From Nitrospirae bacterium RBG_13_39_12 (GTDB taxonomy: Bacteria; Nitrospirota; Thermodesulfovibrionia; Thermodesulfovibrionales; SM23-35): a DNA stretch of 5,634 nucleotides. Position numbers and translations under genes: made by a program. The DNA lies in the NCBI GenBank assembly GCA_001805125.1, contig MHEF01000072.1, forward strand, positions 1,106 through 6,739, written 5' to 3'. This document shows positions 1 to 5,634 of the stretch, piece by piece. Below the pieces are notes generated by a model. The model worked only from the letters and a program-made list of their open reading frames with translations, was not told the DNA's origin and did not search any database. How positions within the stretch are numbered: the first letter of the stretch is position 1; each line of letters opens with the position of its first letter.

Positions 1-1992
1 AATAAGGGCATGAGGCCAGAATTTAAGACGTTCTATGTTTTTCCCGTGAAATGTTTCAAGAGATGTCCCAAACCTGTCAGGACTTCCGCCGACTTCGTTA
101 AGTGAGATAAGTCTGTTATAGATATAAAAAGCCGTATCCTCCAATCCCTTCGCCATGACAGGCCCGGTTATCTGCTGAAACCTCATAGCAAAATCAAGCC
201 ATTCCTGTTTATCAAAGTCTGTAAACGTATCGCTATAATCCTGGAGAAGGACGTCCTTCAGAAAATCAAAGATCGAACTGCTCAGGGCAGGATTTTTCCT
301 TTTTGCCTTAGAAACAGCGCTCTCTATGTATCGCATGTCCCTCTCACTCACACCACAGGATGTAATGTATGTCCTGTATACAGGGAAGAAAGCAATAACC
401 TCAACAATTGCAGAGATAAGACTGTTGAGCGTGAAATCACGGTTATGCCTGTCCTTCTCTGACAGGATATTAAGATAATGTCCCAGTGTATTTATCTCGC
501 TGGACATCGACACATCCATGATTTGTTTCTTTTTCTCATACACGATCTCTTGAAATTGTAACTTTGCCTTGATAAATCTTGAATAGATATCGTCAAATAA
601 CTTGGCATGTTCTGATCGAATGAAGATGCCGTTAAGAGCGTTCAGGAAGACATAACCCGTTGTGCTGAAAATGAGCCATTCTTCAGGCATCCGCTCGTCT
701 TTGATGAGAATTTTTTCACCGATAATATAAAAAGGTTTGTACGAAGGGTCTGAAGAAAGAATCTCATCATACATCCTGTCAATCTCCGAAGGTGCATCAT
801 CCGTGTTATCGAAAAATTGCAGATCCTCTTTTATAATTTCGATAACTTCTTCAGGAACGGCATTTTGTACGCTCTCGAGATGAGCGAGTCGAATTTGCAG
901 AAAACAGTTGCGCTGCAATCGATAGAAATATTCCTGGGGATTATAGAGACCGTCAGGGTGGTCGACTCTTAAACCTGTAACATATCCTTTTTTAATGAGC
1001 GAGAAGATGAGTCTGTGTATATTACGGAAAACGATAGGCTCCTCTACCCTGATCGATGCAAAATCATTTATGTCAAAAAACCTACGGTAATTTATCTCGT
1101 CAGCGGCGACGCGCCAGAAAGAAAGCCGGTAGATCTGCTCGGTTAGGAGGGCGTCGAGAAAATCAAAACTTCTTGAGTCGCCTTTTATTCCATTGAAAGT
1201 GGAAATATTTTTTTCTATAAAAACCTTTATCTCAAAACTTTTGCTGACGAGTTTATTCAACCGTTTCTTGATAACCTCTTTCTCTCTATTTCGCTCCTGT
1301 ATCTTTCCCATATCCCGTTCTGTATGGGAGGGCAAATTTTCAAGGGCAGTTATGATACTTAACAGTTCAGTCAAGGAAGAATCTCCTTCTTTAAGACTCT
1401 GTTTCAATTCATCAAGAGAATGAGTAAGTATCATGGTGTACGTTTTCGGTCTGATCGGTAATAAATGATCATAATATCCGACAAAGAATTTTCCTTCATC
1501 AAAAAGAATCTTCAAATCGCCGTTTTCGAGCACCTTTCCGTACTGGTCACTGAGGATAGGAAGGAGCACTTTGTCTTTCAATTCTATCTTGACGGGATTC
1601 CAGTTTATATCGAAAAAAGGTACATAAACGGAGCTTCCACCGTTTTCGAGTATATCCATCCACCAGGCGTTCAACCGGCTTGAAATACACATATGGTTCG
1701 GAACAATGTCGAGAATCTGACCCATTCCGTATTTTGCAAGCTCATCCATCAATGAGATATATTCCTTTTCCGAGCCTGTCTCGGGATTCAGAGCCAGGGG
1801 ATTTACGATATCGTAACCATGAAGGCTTTCTTCCTTTGCCTTAAAATAGGGTGAGGCATAAATGTCAGTTATACCAAGTTCATTTAAATAACCAATAATA
1901 TTTTTCGCATCTATGAATTTAAATTGTTTATTAAATTGTAATCTGTACGTTGAAACCGGTATCCTTGGTAATAAAAAATTTATTTTCTCCAT
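1..1992 (-). CDS. treY: Malto-oligosyltrehalose synthase TreY, 3' end cut by window edge
   Basis: This enzyme (GH13 family, EC 5.4.99.15, cytoplasmic) turns the reducing-end alpha-1,4 bond of a maltodextrin into an alpha,alpha-1,1 bond, making maltooligosyl trehalose for TreZ. I translated the strand by hand and the frame is open for 664 codons, from ATG at 1992 to base 1, with no stop. Visible motifs are STYRLQF (14-20), HGYDIVNP (58-65), region I DIVPNHM (95-101), DEINYRRFFDIND (298-310), region II GLRVDHPDGL with the predicted nucleophile Asp344, region III IIGEKIL with the predicted acid Glu426, and GPVMAKGLEDTAFY (610-623). Residues about 189-268 are a charged, probably helical insert as in long bacterial TreY proteins. 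The frame leaves the window after FWPHALI, just before the expected STHDTKR motif with the third catalytic Asp, so this is an edge truncation and not a broken gene. The start overlaps the treZ stop by one base and has a strong ribosome binding site. Family positions that look unusual are Ser148, Ser443 and Val448. Confidence 0.96.
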   Translation of the reverse strand, partial: MEKINFLLPRIPVSTYRLQFNKQFKFIDAKNIIGYLNELGITDIYASPYFKAKEESLHGYDIVNPLALNPETGSEKEYISLMDELAKYGMGQILDIVPNHMCISSRLNAWWMDILENGGSSVYVPFFDINWNPVKIELKDKVLLPILSDQYGKVLENGDLKILFDEGKFFVGYYDHLLPIRPKTYTMILTHSLDELKQSLKEGDSSLTELLSIITALENLPSHTERDMGKIQERNREKEVIKKRLNKLVSKSFEIKVFIEKNISTFNGIKGDSRSFDFLDALLTEQIYRLSFWRVAADEINYRRFFDINDFASIRVEEPIVFRNIHRLIFSLIKKGYVTGLRVDHPDGLYNPQEYFYRLQRNCFLQIRLAHLESVQNAVPEEVIEIIKEDLQFFDNTDDAPSEIDRMYDEILSSDPSYKPFYIIGEKILIKDERMPEEWLIFSTTGYVFLNALNGIFIRSEHAKLFDDIYSRFIKAKLQFQEIVYEKKKQIMDVSMSSEINTLGHYLNILSEKDRHNRDFTLNSLISAIVEVIAFFPVYRTYITSCGVSERDMRYIESAVSKAKRKNPALSSSIFDFLKDVLLQDYSDTFTDFDKQEWLDFAMRFQQITGPVMAKGLEDTAFYIYNRLISLNEVGGSPDRFGTSLETFHGKNIERLKFWPHALI

Positions 1993-1994
1993 TA
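1990..1994 (-). other. TAATG stop/start overlap of treZ and treY
   Basis: The treZ stop TAA (1994-1992) and the treY start ATG (1992-1990) share one base. This arrangement is typical of translational coupling by a terminating and re-initiating ribosome, and fits two enzymes that act one after the other. Confidence 0.9.
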
Positions 1995-3833
1995 CCTATT
2001 CCTCTCCTTCACGTACAATGCCAAACTATTACTCCTCACGGTTATTTCCTTACCTTTGGTCATCTTTTCCAGCAGAAGCGTTCCTGGGCCATTCCATATA
2101 TTCTCAGAAGAATCCAGAATCTTTCTCCAGCCTCCGGTCAGAGGCGCTGTGAGCTTCGCATCAGCGTTGTTAAAGTTGAAGATAGAAAAAACTTCACTCC
2201 CACCTTTCCATCTTCTTATAAACAAGACCTTCTTGTCTTCAAATGCAAAAACATCAAGACTATCTTTATCAAGATTTGATAGGGCTGGCGTTTCTTTTTT
2301 CAATCGTATAAGATGTTTATAAAAATCTAATAACACTCTGTGATGATCCGTTTCTCTTTTTTCCCATTTTATTTTTGATTTTAAAAACGTCTCAATGCTC
2401 TGGGGGTCTGGAGGGTCTCCTTCCCACTTAAATGCCCTGAACTCCTCTTTCCTTCCTTTCCTTACAGCCTCAATAAGAGCAGGGGCAGTATGATCTACGA
2501 AATAGAGAAAAGGAGCATCCTCTCCATACTCTTCTGCCATAAACAGGAGGGGAATATAAGGCGCGAGTAAAACAGCACCTGCTGCAAGCTTCAAAGACTC
2601 AAACGAGACTAAGCCTGCAAGCCTTTCACCGAGCATTCTGTTGCCAACCTGGTCGTGGTTCTGTGAGAACACGATGAACTGATCTGCAGGTATATCCTTT
2701 GAAGAATTGCCGTGCTTTCTTTTGCGAAATTCCGAATATCCGCCTGAATACACAAAACCTTCTTTCATGGATAGCGCAAGGTGCGCTACTTTTCCGAAAT
2801 CAATATAATATCCTTCTTTCTCGCCGGTAAGAAGCGTGTGGACGGAATGGTGAAAATCATCGCACCACTGGGCATCGAACCCGTAACCTCCAAGTCTTCT
2901 CGGCCTTATCACACGGGTATCATTCAGGTCACTCTCAGCTATCAAATAGAACTTTCTCTTTTCCGAGTCAGAAAATTCCTCCACGCGCTCTGCGAGCTCC
3001 TGAAGAAAAGGTATAGCGCTCCGGTCATAGATTCCATGAATTGCATCAAGACGTAGCGCATCGATATGATAATTTTTGAACCAATGCAAAGCATTCTCTA
3101 TAAAAAAGTTCCCTACCTCATTGCTATAAGAATCATCAAAATTAATAGTCATTCCCCAAGGAGTTTTGTACTTATCTGTAAAGTATGGCCCATAATCCCA
3201 GAGATAGTTGCCTTCGGGTCCGAGATGGTTGTATACAACATCGAGGATTACTGCAATGCCGTTTTTATGGCATGCATTGACAAGCTGTTTTAGTCCATCC
3301 GGTCCGCCGTATGTGTTCTGTACGGCAAATGGATACACTCCGTCATATCCCCAGTTTCTCTCACCCGGAAACTGTGCAACAGGCATTATCTCGATAGCAT
3401 TTATACCTAAATCCAGAAGTTCATCAAGACGGGTAATTATTGATTCAAAAGTGCCTTCTTGGGTAAATGTACCGACATGAAGTTCATACATTATCATTTT
3501 GGATAAAGGGATCCCCTTCCATTCATTGTCTTTCCAATGAAAGGAATTATGGTTTATTATCTGTGACGGCCCGTGTACACCTTCCGGTTGAAAATATGAT
3601 GCAGGATCGGGCCTCTCTCTCAGTTTTTCGAGCCTGTAAAAATATCGTGCATCAGCAGGAATTTCTGTAAGCAAAGTTTTCCAGTATCCATGTTCGTCTT
3701 TTTCCATAAGTACAAGTTTTTTCTCAGGTGAAACTATCTTAAGTTCAACGCACTGTAAAAAAGGAGCCCAAACCACAAACTCCCATGTCCCTGAATTGAT
3801 ATATTGTGCGCCGATATGTATACCGTTTTTCAT
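1992..3833 (-). CDS. treZ: Malto-oligosyltrehalose trehalohydrolase TreZ
   Basis: This 613-residue cytoplasmic GH13 enzyme (EC 3.2.1.141) hydrolyses the alpha-1,4 bond next to the trehalosyl end made by TreY, releasing trehalose and a shortened glucan. An N-terminal CBM48-like beta domain covers roughly residues 5-95 (WEFVVWAP at 17-24). The catalytic barrel follows: MYELHVGTF (115-123), NWGYDGVYPFAVQNTYGGP (160-178), region I DVVYNHLGPEGNYL (198-211), region II LRLDAIHGI with the predicted nucleophile Asp263, region III LIAESDLND with the predicted acid Glu300, and region IV FSQNHDQVGNR with Asp394. The TreZ-specific stretch GYGFDAQWCDDFHHSVH (316-332) and the following TGEKEGYY separate it from glycogen branching and debranching enzymes. 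A small beta domain ends the protein. Length is normal for the family and all catalytic residues are present. ATG at 3833 is the only usable start before Met43, because an in-frame TGA lies seven codons upstream. It follows the ClC gene by 57 bp and overlaps treY. Confidence 0.97.
   Translation of the reverse strand: MKNGIHIGAQYINSGTWEFVVWAPFLQCVELKIVSPEKKLVLMEKDEHGYWKTLLTEIPADARYFYRLEKLRERPDPASYFQPEGVHGPSQIINHNSFHWKDNEWKGIPLSKMIMYELHVGTFTQEGTFESIITRLDELLDLGINAIEIMPVAQFPGERNWGYDGVYPFAVQNTYGGPDGLKQLVNACHKNGIAVILDVVYNHLGPEGNYLWDYGPYFTDKYKTPWGMTINFDDSYSNEVGNFFIENALHWFKNYHIDALRLDAIHGIYDRSAIPFLQELAERVEEFSDSEKRKFYLIAESDLNDTRVIRPRRLGGYGFDAQWCDDFHHSVHTLLTGEKEGYYIDFGKVAHLALSMKEGFVYSGGYSEFRKRKHGNSSKDIPADQFIVFSQNHDQVGNRMLGERLAGLVSFESLKLAAGAVLLAPYIPLLFMAEEYGEDAPFLYFVDHTAPALIEAVRKGRKEEFRAFKWEGDPPDPQSIETFLKSKIKWEKRETDHHRVLLDFYKHLIRLKKETPALSNLDKDSLDVFAFEDKKVLFIRRWKGGSEVFSIFNFNNADAKLTAPLTGGWRKILDSSENIWNGPGTLLLEKMTKGKEITVRSNSLALYVKERNR
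2001..2009 (-). promoter_or_regulatory. Strong ribosome binding site of treY inside the end of treZ
   Basis: The minus strand reads AAGGAGAGG, ending eight bases before the treY ATG at 1992. It is formed by the codons for the last residues of TreZ. With the TAATG stop/start overlap it supports the chosen treY start and suggests that treY translation is coupled to treZ. Confidence 0.8.
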
Positions 3834-3839
3834 TCCTTT
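3834..3839 (-). promoter_or_regulatory. Purine-rich AAAGGA directly abutting the treZ ATG
   Basis: The minus strand reads AAAGGA immediately followed by the ATG, with no spacer. It looks like a Shine-Dalgarno sequence but is closer than the usual five to nine bases, so it may work poorly or not be the true site. No other Shine-Dalgarno-like stretch at a normal distance is evident. Confidence 0.35.
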
Positions 3840-3890
3840 GCAGTTGACTCTTCAATACTTATAAATCAATTTCAGTAAAAGAAGTTATAA
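3834..3890. other. 57-bp gap between the ClC gene and treZ
   Basis: This is the longest non-coding stretch in the window. It is AT-rich and contains TATAAG-like runs on the minus strand, but I found no -35 box at a proper distance and no hairpin. It is the only place within the window where a secondary promoter for treZ-treY would fit. Confidence 0.5.
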
Positions 3891-5240
3891 TTAAATTTTC
3901 CCTTTCCGTATCTTTTTAATTTTTTTTGCTATACTCCCTGTTATGGTCTTTGATCGCGGGTGAAACTCAACATCATGCACATCCTTCATTTCCGTGCCTT
4001 TTTCAACGAAAATTGAAGGAGATTTGACAACGGCGAGAACCTGACTCGGATATACACTCCTGTGGCCGGTCATCAGAAAACTGATAATGCTTGAAACAGC
4101 AGCATAAGGGCCGATCGCTGGGCCGAAAAGCTCTACTGCCATAATGCTTGCCGATATGGGCGTATTTGCAGCCCCGGCAAGAAGACTGACCATGCCGATT
4201 GCAGAAAAAATAGACCTGTCAAACCCGGGCAAATTCCCAAAAAAGTTACCTGAAGAAGCACCTATGAAAAAAATCGGCGTTACAATCCCGCCGCTGCCGC
4301 CGAAATTAAGCGTTACCGAAGTGAATAACATCTTCAATAAGAAAGCCCCGTTCGGGATGTCCTTACCTTCTATCGCTCCTTTTATGGTTTCAAGGCCGAG
4401 CCCAAGGTATCGGGAAGAGAATACGAAAGCACAAATTGCAAGGATAAGACCTCCAACTAAACCTTTTAAAGGGCTCCACAGTTTTAATCTTTGACTCATT
4501 AGTCCGATAAATTTTAAAATCTCAATGAAAACAAGCGAACATATCCCGAAAAATATTCCTCCCAGACAGATTTTTATAAAAAACTGACTGCTGAATATAG
4601 GGACAAAATTTATAGGCTCATAAAAATACGAAACACCCAGGGCTGACGAAACCTGATATCCGACAATACCCGCAACAAAAGACGGGAGAAGGACTTCGTA
4701 GAGAAGACCTCCGACAAACAATACTTCTACACCGAAAATGGCCCCTGCAATCGGTGTGCCGAAAACGGTTGCAAAGCCGGCGCTTATTCCGCATATAACC
4801 AATTTTTTCCGGTCTTTATCGCCGAATTTGAATAAGTCAGAGAATAACGATGAAAGTCCTGCGCCGATCTGGGCGCAAGGGCCTTCTTTTCCTGCAGAGC
4901 CTCCCATGGCAATGGTTATTATCGTAGCAATAAGTTTTACAGGAACAACAAAGGGATTTATTTTCCCTGATCTCTTGTGAACCGCTTCAATGACCTTCTC
5001 GGTTCCATGCCCTTCCGCTTCTGGCGCAAAATATCTTACAATGACGGAACTTAAAAACAATGCAGCCGGAAGAAATATGAAATAGTATCTGAATTTAGCT
5101 GCAGTTGATATGCTGATTTCAAGCGCTTTCAGAAAAACCGTTGTTGATATGCCGACGATAATGCCTATACAGGTTGCAAGGAGCAGCCATTTAAATATGC
5201 TGATGAACAGTACTGATTCTTCAAGAACTTTTTTTTTCAA
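3891..5240 (-). CDS. ClC-family chloride channel or Cl-/H+ exchanger, without CBS domains
   Basis: This 449-residue integral membrane protein belongs to the ClC family, which forms homodimers moving chloride or related anions across the cytoplasmic membrane. Hydrophobic segments fill residues about 12-395. Selectivity-filter motifs are EGHGT (76-80, in place of the usual GSGIP), GKEGP (117-121) with the gating glutamate Glu119, GSGGIVTP (315-322, in place of GIFAP) and HRSVYPSQ (393-400) with Tyr397 at the chloride-coordinating tyrosine position. In the segment AGAIFGVEVL (165-174) the E. coli ClC pair Glu202-Glu203 aligns with Glu172-Val173, so the internal proton-transfer glutamate appears replaced by valine, as in animal channel-type ClCs. 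There are no cytoplasmic CBS domains; the protein ends in a short lysine-rich tail (439-449). The start is TTG at 5240, chosen because TGA immediately precedes it in frame and AAGGGG lies six bases upstream. The gene sits between treT and treZ on the same strand. The family is certain; the ion and the channel versus exchanger mechanism are not. Confidence 0.93.
   Translation of the reverse strand: MKKKVLEESVLFISIFKWLLLATCIGIIVGISTTVFLKALEISISTAAKFRYYFIFLPAALFLSSVIVRYFAPEAEGHGTEKVIEAVHKRSGKINPFVVPVKLIATIITIAMGGSAGKEGPCAQIGAGLSSLFSDLFKFGDKDRKKLVICGISAGFATVFGTPIAGAIFGVEVLFVGGLLYEVLLPSFVAGIVGYQVSSALGVSYFYEPINFVPIFSSQFFIKICLGGIFFGICSLVFIEILKFIGLMSQRLKLWSPLKGLVGGLILAICAFVFSSRYLGLGLETIKGAIEGKDIPNGAFLLKMLFTSVTLNFGGSGGIVTPIFFIGASSGNFFGNLPGFDRSIFSAIGMVSLLAGAANTPISASIMAVELFGPAIGPYAAVSSIISFLMTGHRSVYPSQVLAVVKSPSIFVEKGTEMKDVHDVEFHPRSKTITGSIAKKIKKIRKGKI
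3920..3927 (-). repeat. A8 homopolymer tract near the 3' end of the ClC gene
   Basis: Eight A bases on the minus strand encode part of the lysine-rich C-terminal tail (about residues 438-441). Slippage would change only the last dozen residues, which lie after the last membrane segment, so an effect on transport would be small. Confidence 0.5.
5229..5237 (-). repeat. A9 homopolymer tract at codons 2-4 of the ClC gene
   Basis: Nine consecutive A bases on the minus strand encode Lys2-Lys4 directly after the TTG start. Gain of one A would give a stop after six codons and loss of one A a stop after about 24 codons, so slippage here would switch the gene off. The length is borderline for natural phase variation. 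It may also simply be an AT-rich, unstructured start region. Confidence 0.6.
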
Positions 5241-5246
5241 TCAAAA

Positions 5247-5252
5247 CCCCTT
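5247..5252 (-). promoter_or_regulatory. Ribosome binding site of the ClC gene (decides a TTG start)
   Basis: On the minus strand the bases read AAGGGG, then six bases (TTTTGA), then TTG. The site is in the 19-bp gap after the treT stop. Spacing is ideal for a Shine-Dalgarno sequence, and the TGA just before the TTG excludes a longer protein, so the site fixes the TTG as the start. Confidence 0.75.
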
Positions 5253-5259
5253 AAATATA

Positions 5260-5634
5260 TCAAAGCTCGAAAATGCTCTTTCCTTTATTTTCAACCGAAT
5301 ACCATATCGACAGATAATCTCGTACCTGCCTTGTGATGAGAAAATTGCTCCTCACATACTCACGTGCGGCATCTCCCATTTTTTTTGACATCTCAGGATT
5401 GTTAAGGAGCTGCCTTATCCGGAATGCCGCGCCGTCAACCGAATGGACGAGGAAACCTGTCACGCCATGGATTATCTGAAGTGGAATGCCGCCTACAGCG
5501 CCGCCGATGACCGGTTTTCCTTTCCACATAGCTTCAGAAACAGTGAGGCCAAACCCTTCCTTTATGGACTTCTGAAGGATTACAGCCGCCAATCGCTGCA
5601 ATGCATTGATGTCTTTGTCACTGAACGGGGGCAG
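5260..5634 (-). CDS. treT: Trehalose synthase TreT (GT4 glycosyltransferase), C-terminal part only
   Basis: Only the last 124 residues are present; the frame is open through base 5634, so the N-terminal Rossmann domain lies outside the window. TreT enzymes are cytoplasmic retaining glycosyltransferases that join NDP-glucose (ADP- or UDP-glucose) and glucose into trehalose, in some species reversibly. The fragment starts LPPFSDKDINALQR and carries the GT4 nucleotide-sugar EX7E motif EGFGLTVSE, with glutamates at fragment positions 26 and 34. The run AMWKGKPVIGG and then AVGGIPLQI follows, a pattern I associate with TreT rather than with generic GT4 mannosyl- or sucrose-phosphate-type enzymes. 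The end (REYVRSNFLITRQVRDYL) also resembles TreT C-termini. A TTG at 5601 could be mistaken for a start, but the conserved sequence continues upstream of it. It is the first gene of the visible run, 19 bp before the ClC gene. The GT4 call is near certain; TreT specificity rests on motif memory and on the treYZ context. Confidence 0.8.
   Translation of the reverse strand: MPPFSDKDINALQRLAAVILQKSIKEGFGLTVSEAMWKGKPVIGGAVGGIPLQIIHGVTGFLVHSVDGAAFRIRQLLNNPEMSKKMGDAAREYVRSNFLITRQVRDYLSIWYSVENKGKSIFEL

Larger units (their letters stand above)
1..5634 (-). other. Probable single operon: treT, ClC, treZ, treY
   Basis: Four genes point the same way with spacings of 19 bp, 57 bp and a one-base overlap, and no terminator-like hairpin followed by a T run (in the minus-strand sense) occurs between them. 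The promoter must lie upstream of 5634 unless the 57-bp gap carries one. Three of the four products act in trehalose synthesis. Cotranscription is inferred from spacing only. Confidence 0.75.

Noticed and set aside
1193..1683. Plus-strand open frames of 76 and 72 codons in the 3' third of the window
   Set aside because: Minus-strand translation shows uninterrupted TreY with conserved motifs here, so these are antisense chance frames.
1913..2279. Two overlapping plus-strand open frames across the treZ/treY junction
   Set aside because: Both lie antisense to conserved treZ and treY coding sequence and overlap one another in different frames; neither translation resembles a protein family.
2781..3670. 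Several plus-strand open frames of 67-91 codons inside treZ
   Set aside because: They are antisense to the catalytic barrel of TreZ, whose motifs are all intact, and show no independent coding signs.
3834..3890. A possible promoter with TATAAG on the minus strand in the gap before treZ
   Set aside because: The nearest -35-like hexamer (TTTACT) is only ten bases away and none sits at 16-18 bases; the gap is AT-rich enough to give such matches by chance.
4144..4494. Plus-strand open frame of 116 codons, antisense to the ClC gene
   Set aside because: It covers the filter-loop region of a well-supported membrane protein on the other strand, its product is a proline-rich mix without a family pattern, and it has no supporting context.
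3891..5240. The ClC protein as a fluoride exporter of the CLC-F clade
   Set aside because: The filter loop is GHGT and the gating loop is GKEGP. CLC-F proteins, as I recall, have Met or Asn at the serine position and a different gating loop, and no fluoride riboswitch-like sequence is evident upstream.
5260..5601. A short separate gene starting at TTG 5601
   Set aside because: Conserved TreT-like sequence (LPPFSDKDINA) continues in frame upstream to the window edge, so this is the end of a larger gene.

Overview
The window is a compact bacterial gene cluster lying entirely on the minus strand. Read in the direction of transcription (from 5634 down to 1), it runs: the C-terminal end of a TreT-type trehalose synthase (glycosyltransferase family GT4), a complete ClC-family chloride channel or transporter, a complete malto-oligosyltrehalose trehalohydrolase (treZ), and the first 664 codons of malto-oligosyltrehalose synthase (treY). 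Almost every base is coding. The gaps are 19 bp (treT to ClC) and 57 bp (ClC to treZ), and treZ overlaps treY by one base. The layout is that of one operon entered from upstream of the window and leaving it downstream.

The genes fit one theme, trehalose synthesis and osmotic or ionic balance. TreY converts the reducing end of a maltodextrin or glycogen chain into a trehalosyl end, and TreZ releases free trehalose from it. TreT makes trehalose separately, from a nucleotide-activated glucose plus glucose. The cell therefore appears to have two routes to trehalose, one drawing on stored glucan and one on sugar nucleotides. The ClC protein placed between them would move chloride (or another small anion) across the inner membrane. 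Its presence suggests that anion flux and compatible-solute synthesis are expressed together, but that link is inference.

The organism is a bacterium with moderately AT-rich DNA, clear Shine-Dalgarno sequences and at least one TTG start. The long bacterial form of TreY, the GHGT-type ClC and the pairing of TreT with TreYZ would suit an environmental lineage such as Nitrospirota or a former deltaproteobacterium. That placement is a guess from impression, not from a search.

No RNA gene, mobile element, CRISPR array, terminator or convincing promoter was found. All sizeable plus-strand open frames lie antisense to the four genes. The most interesting points are the ClC gene inside a trehalose operon, the valine at the ClC internal proton-glutamate position, and the A9 tract directly after the ClC TTG start codon.
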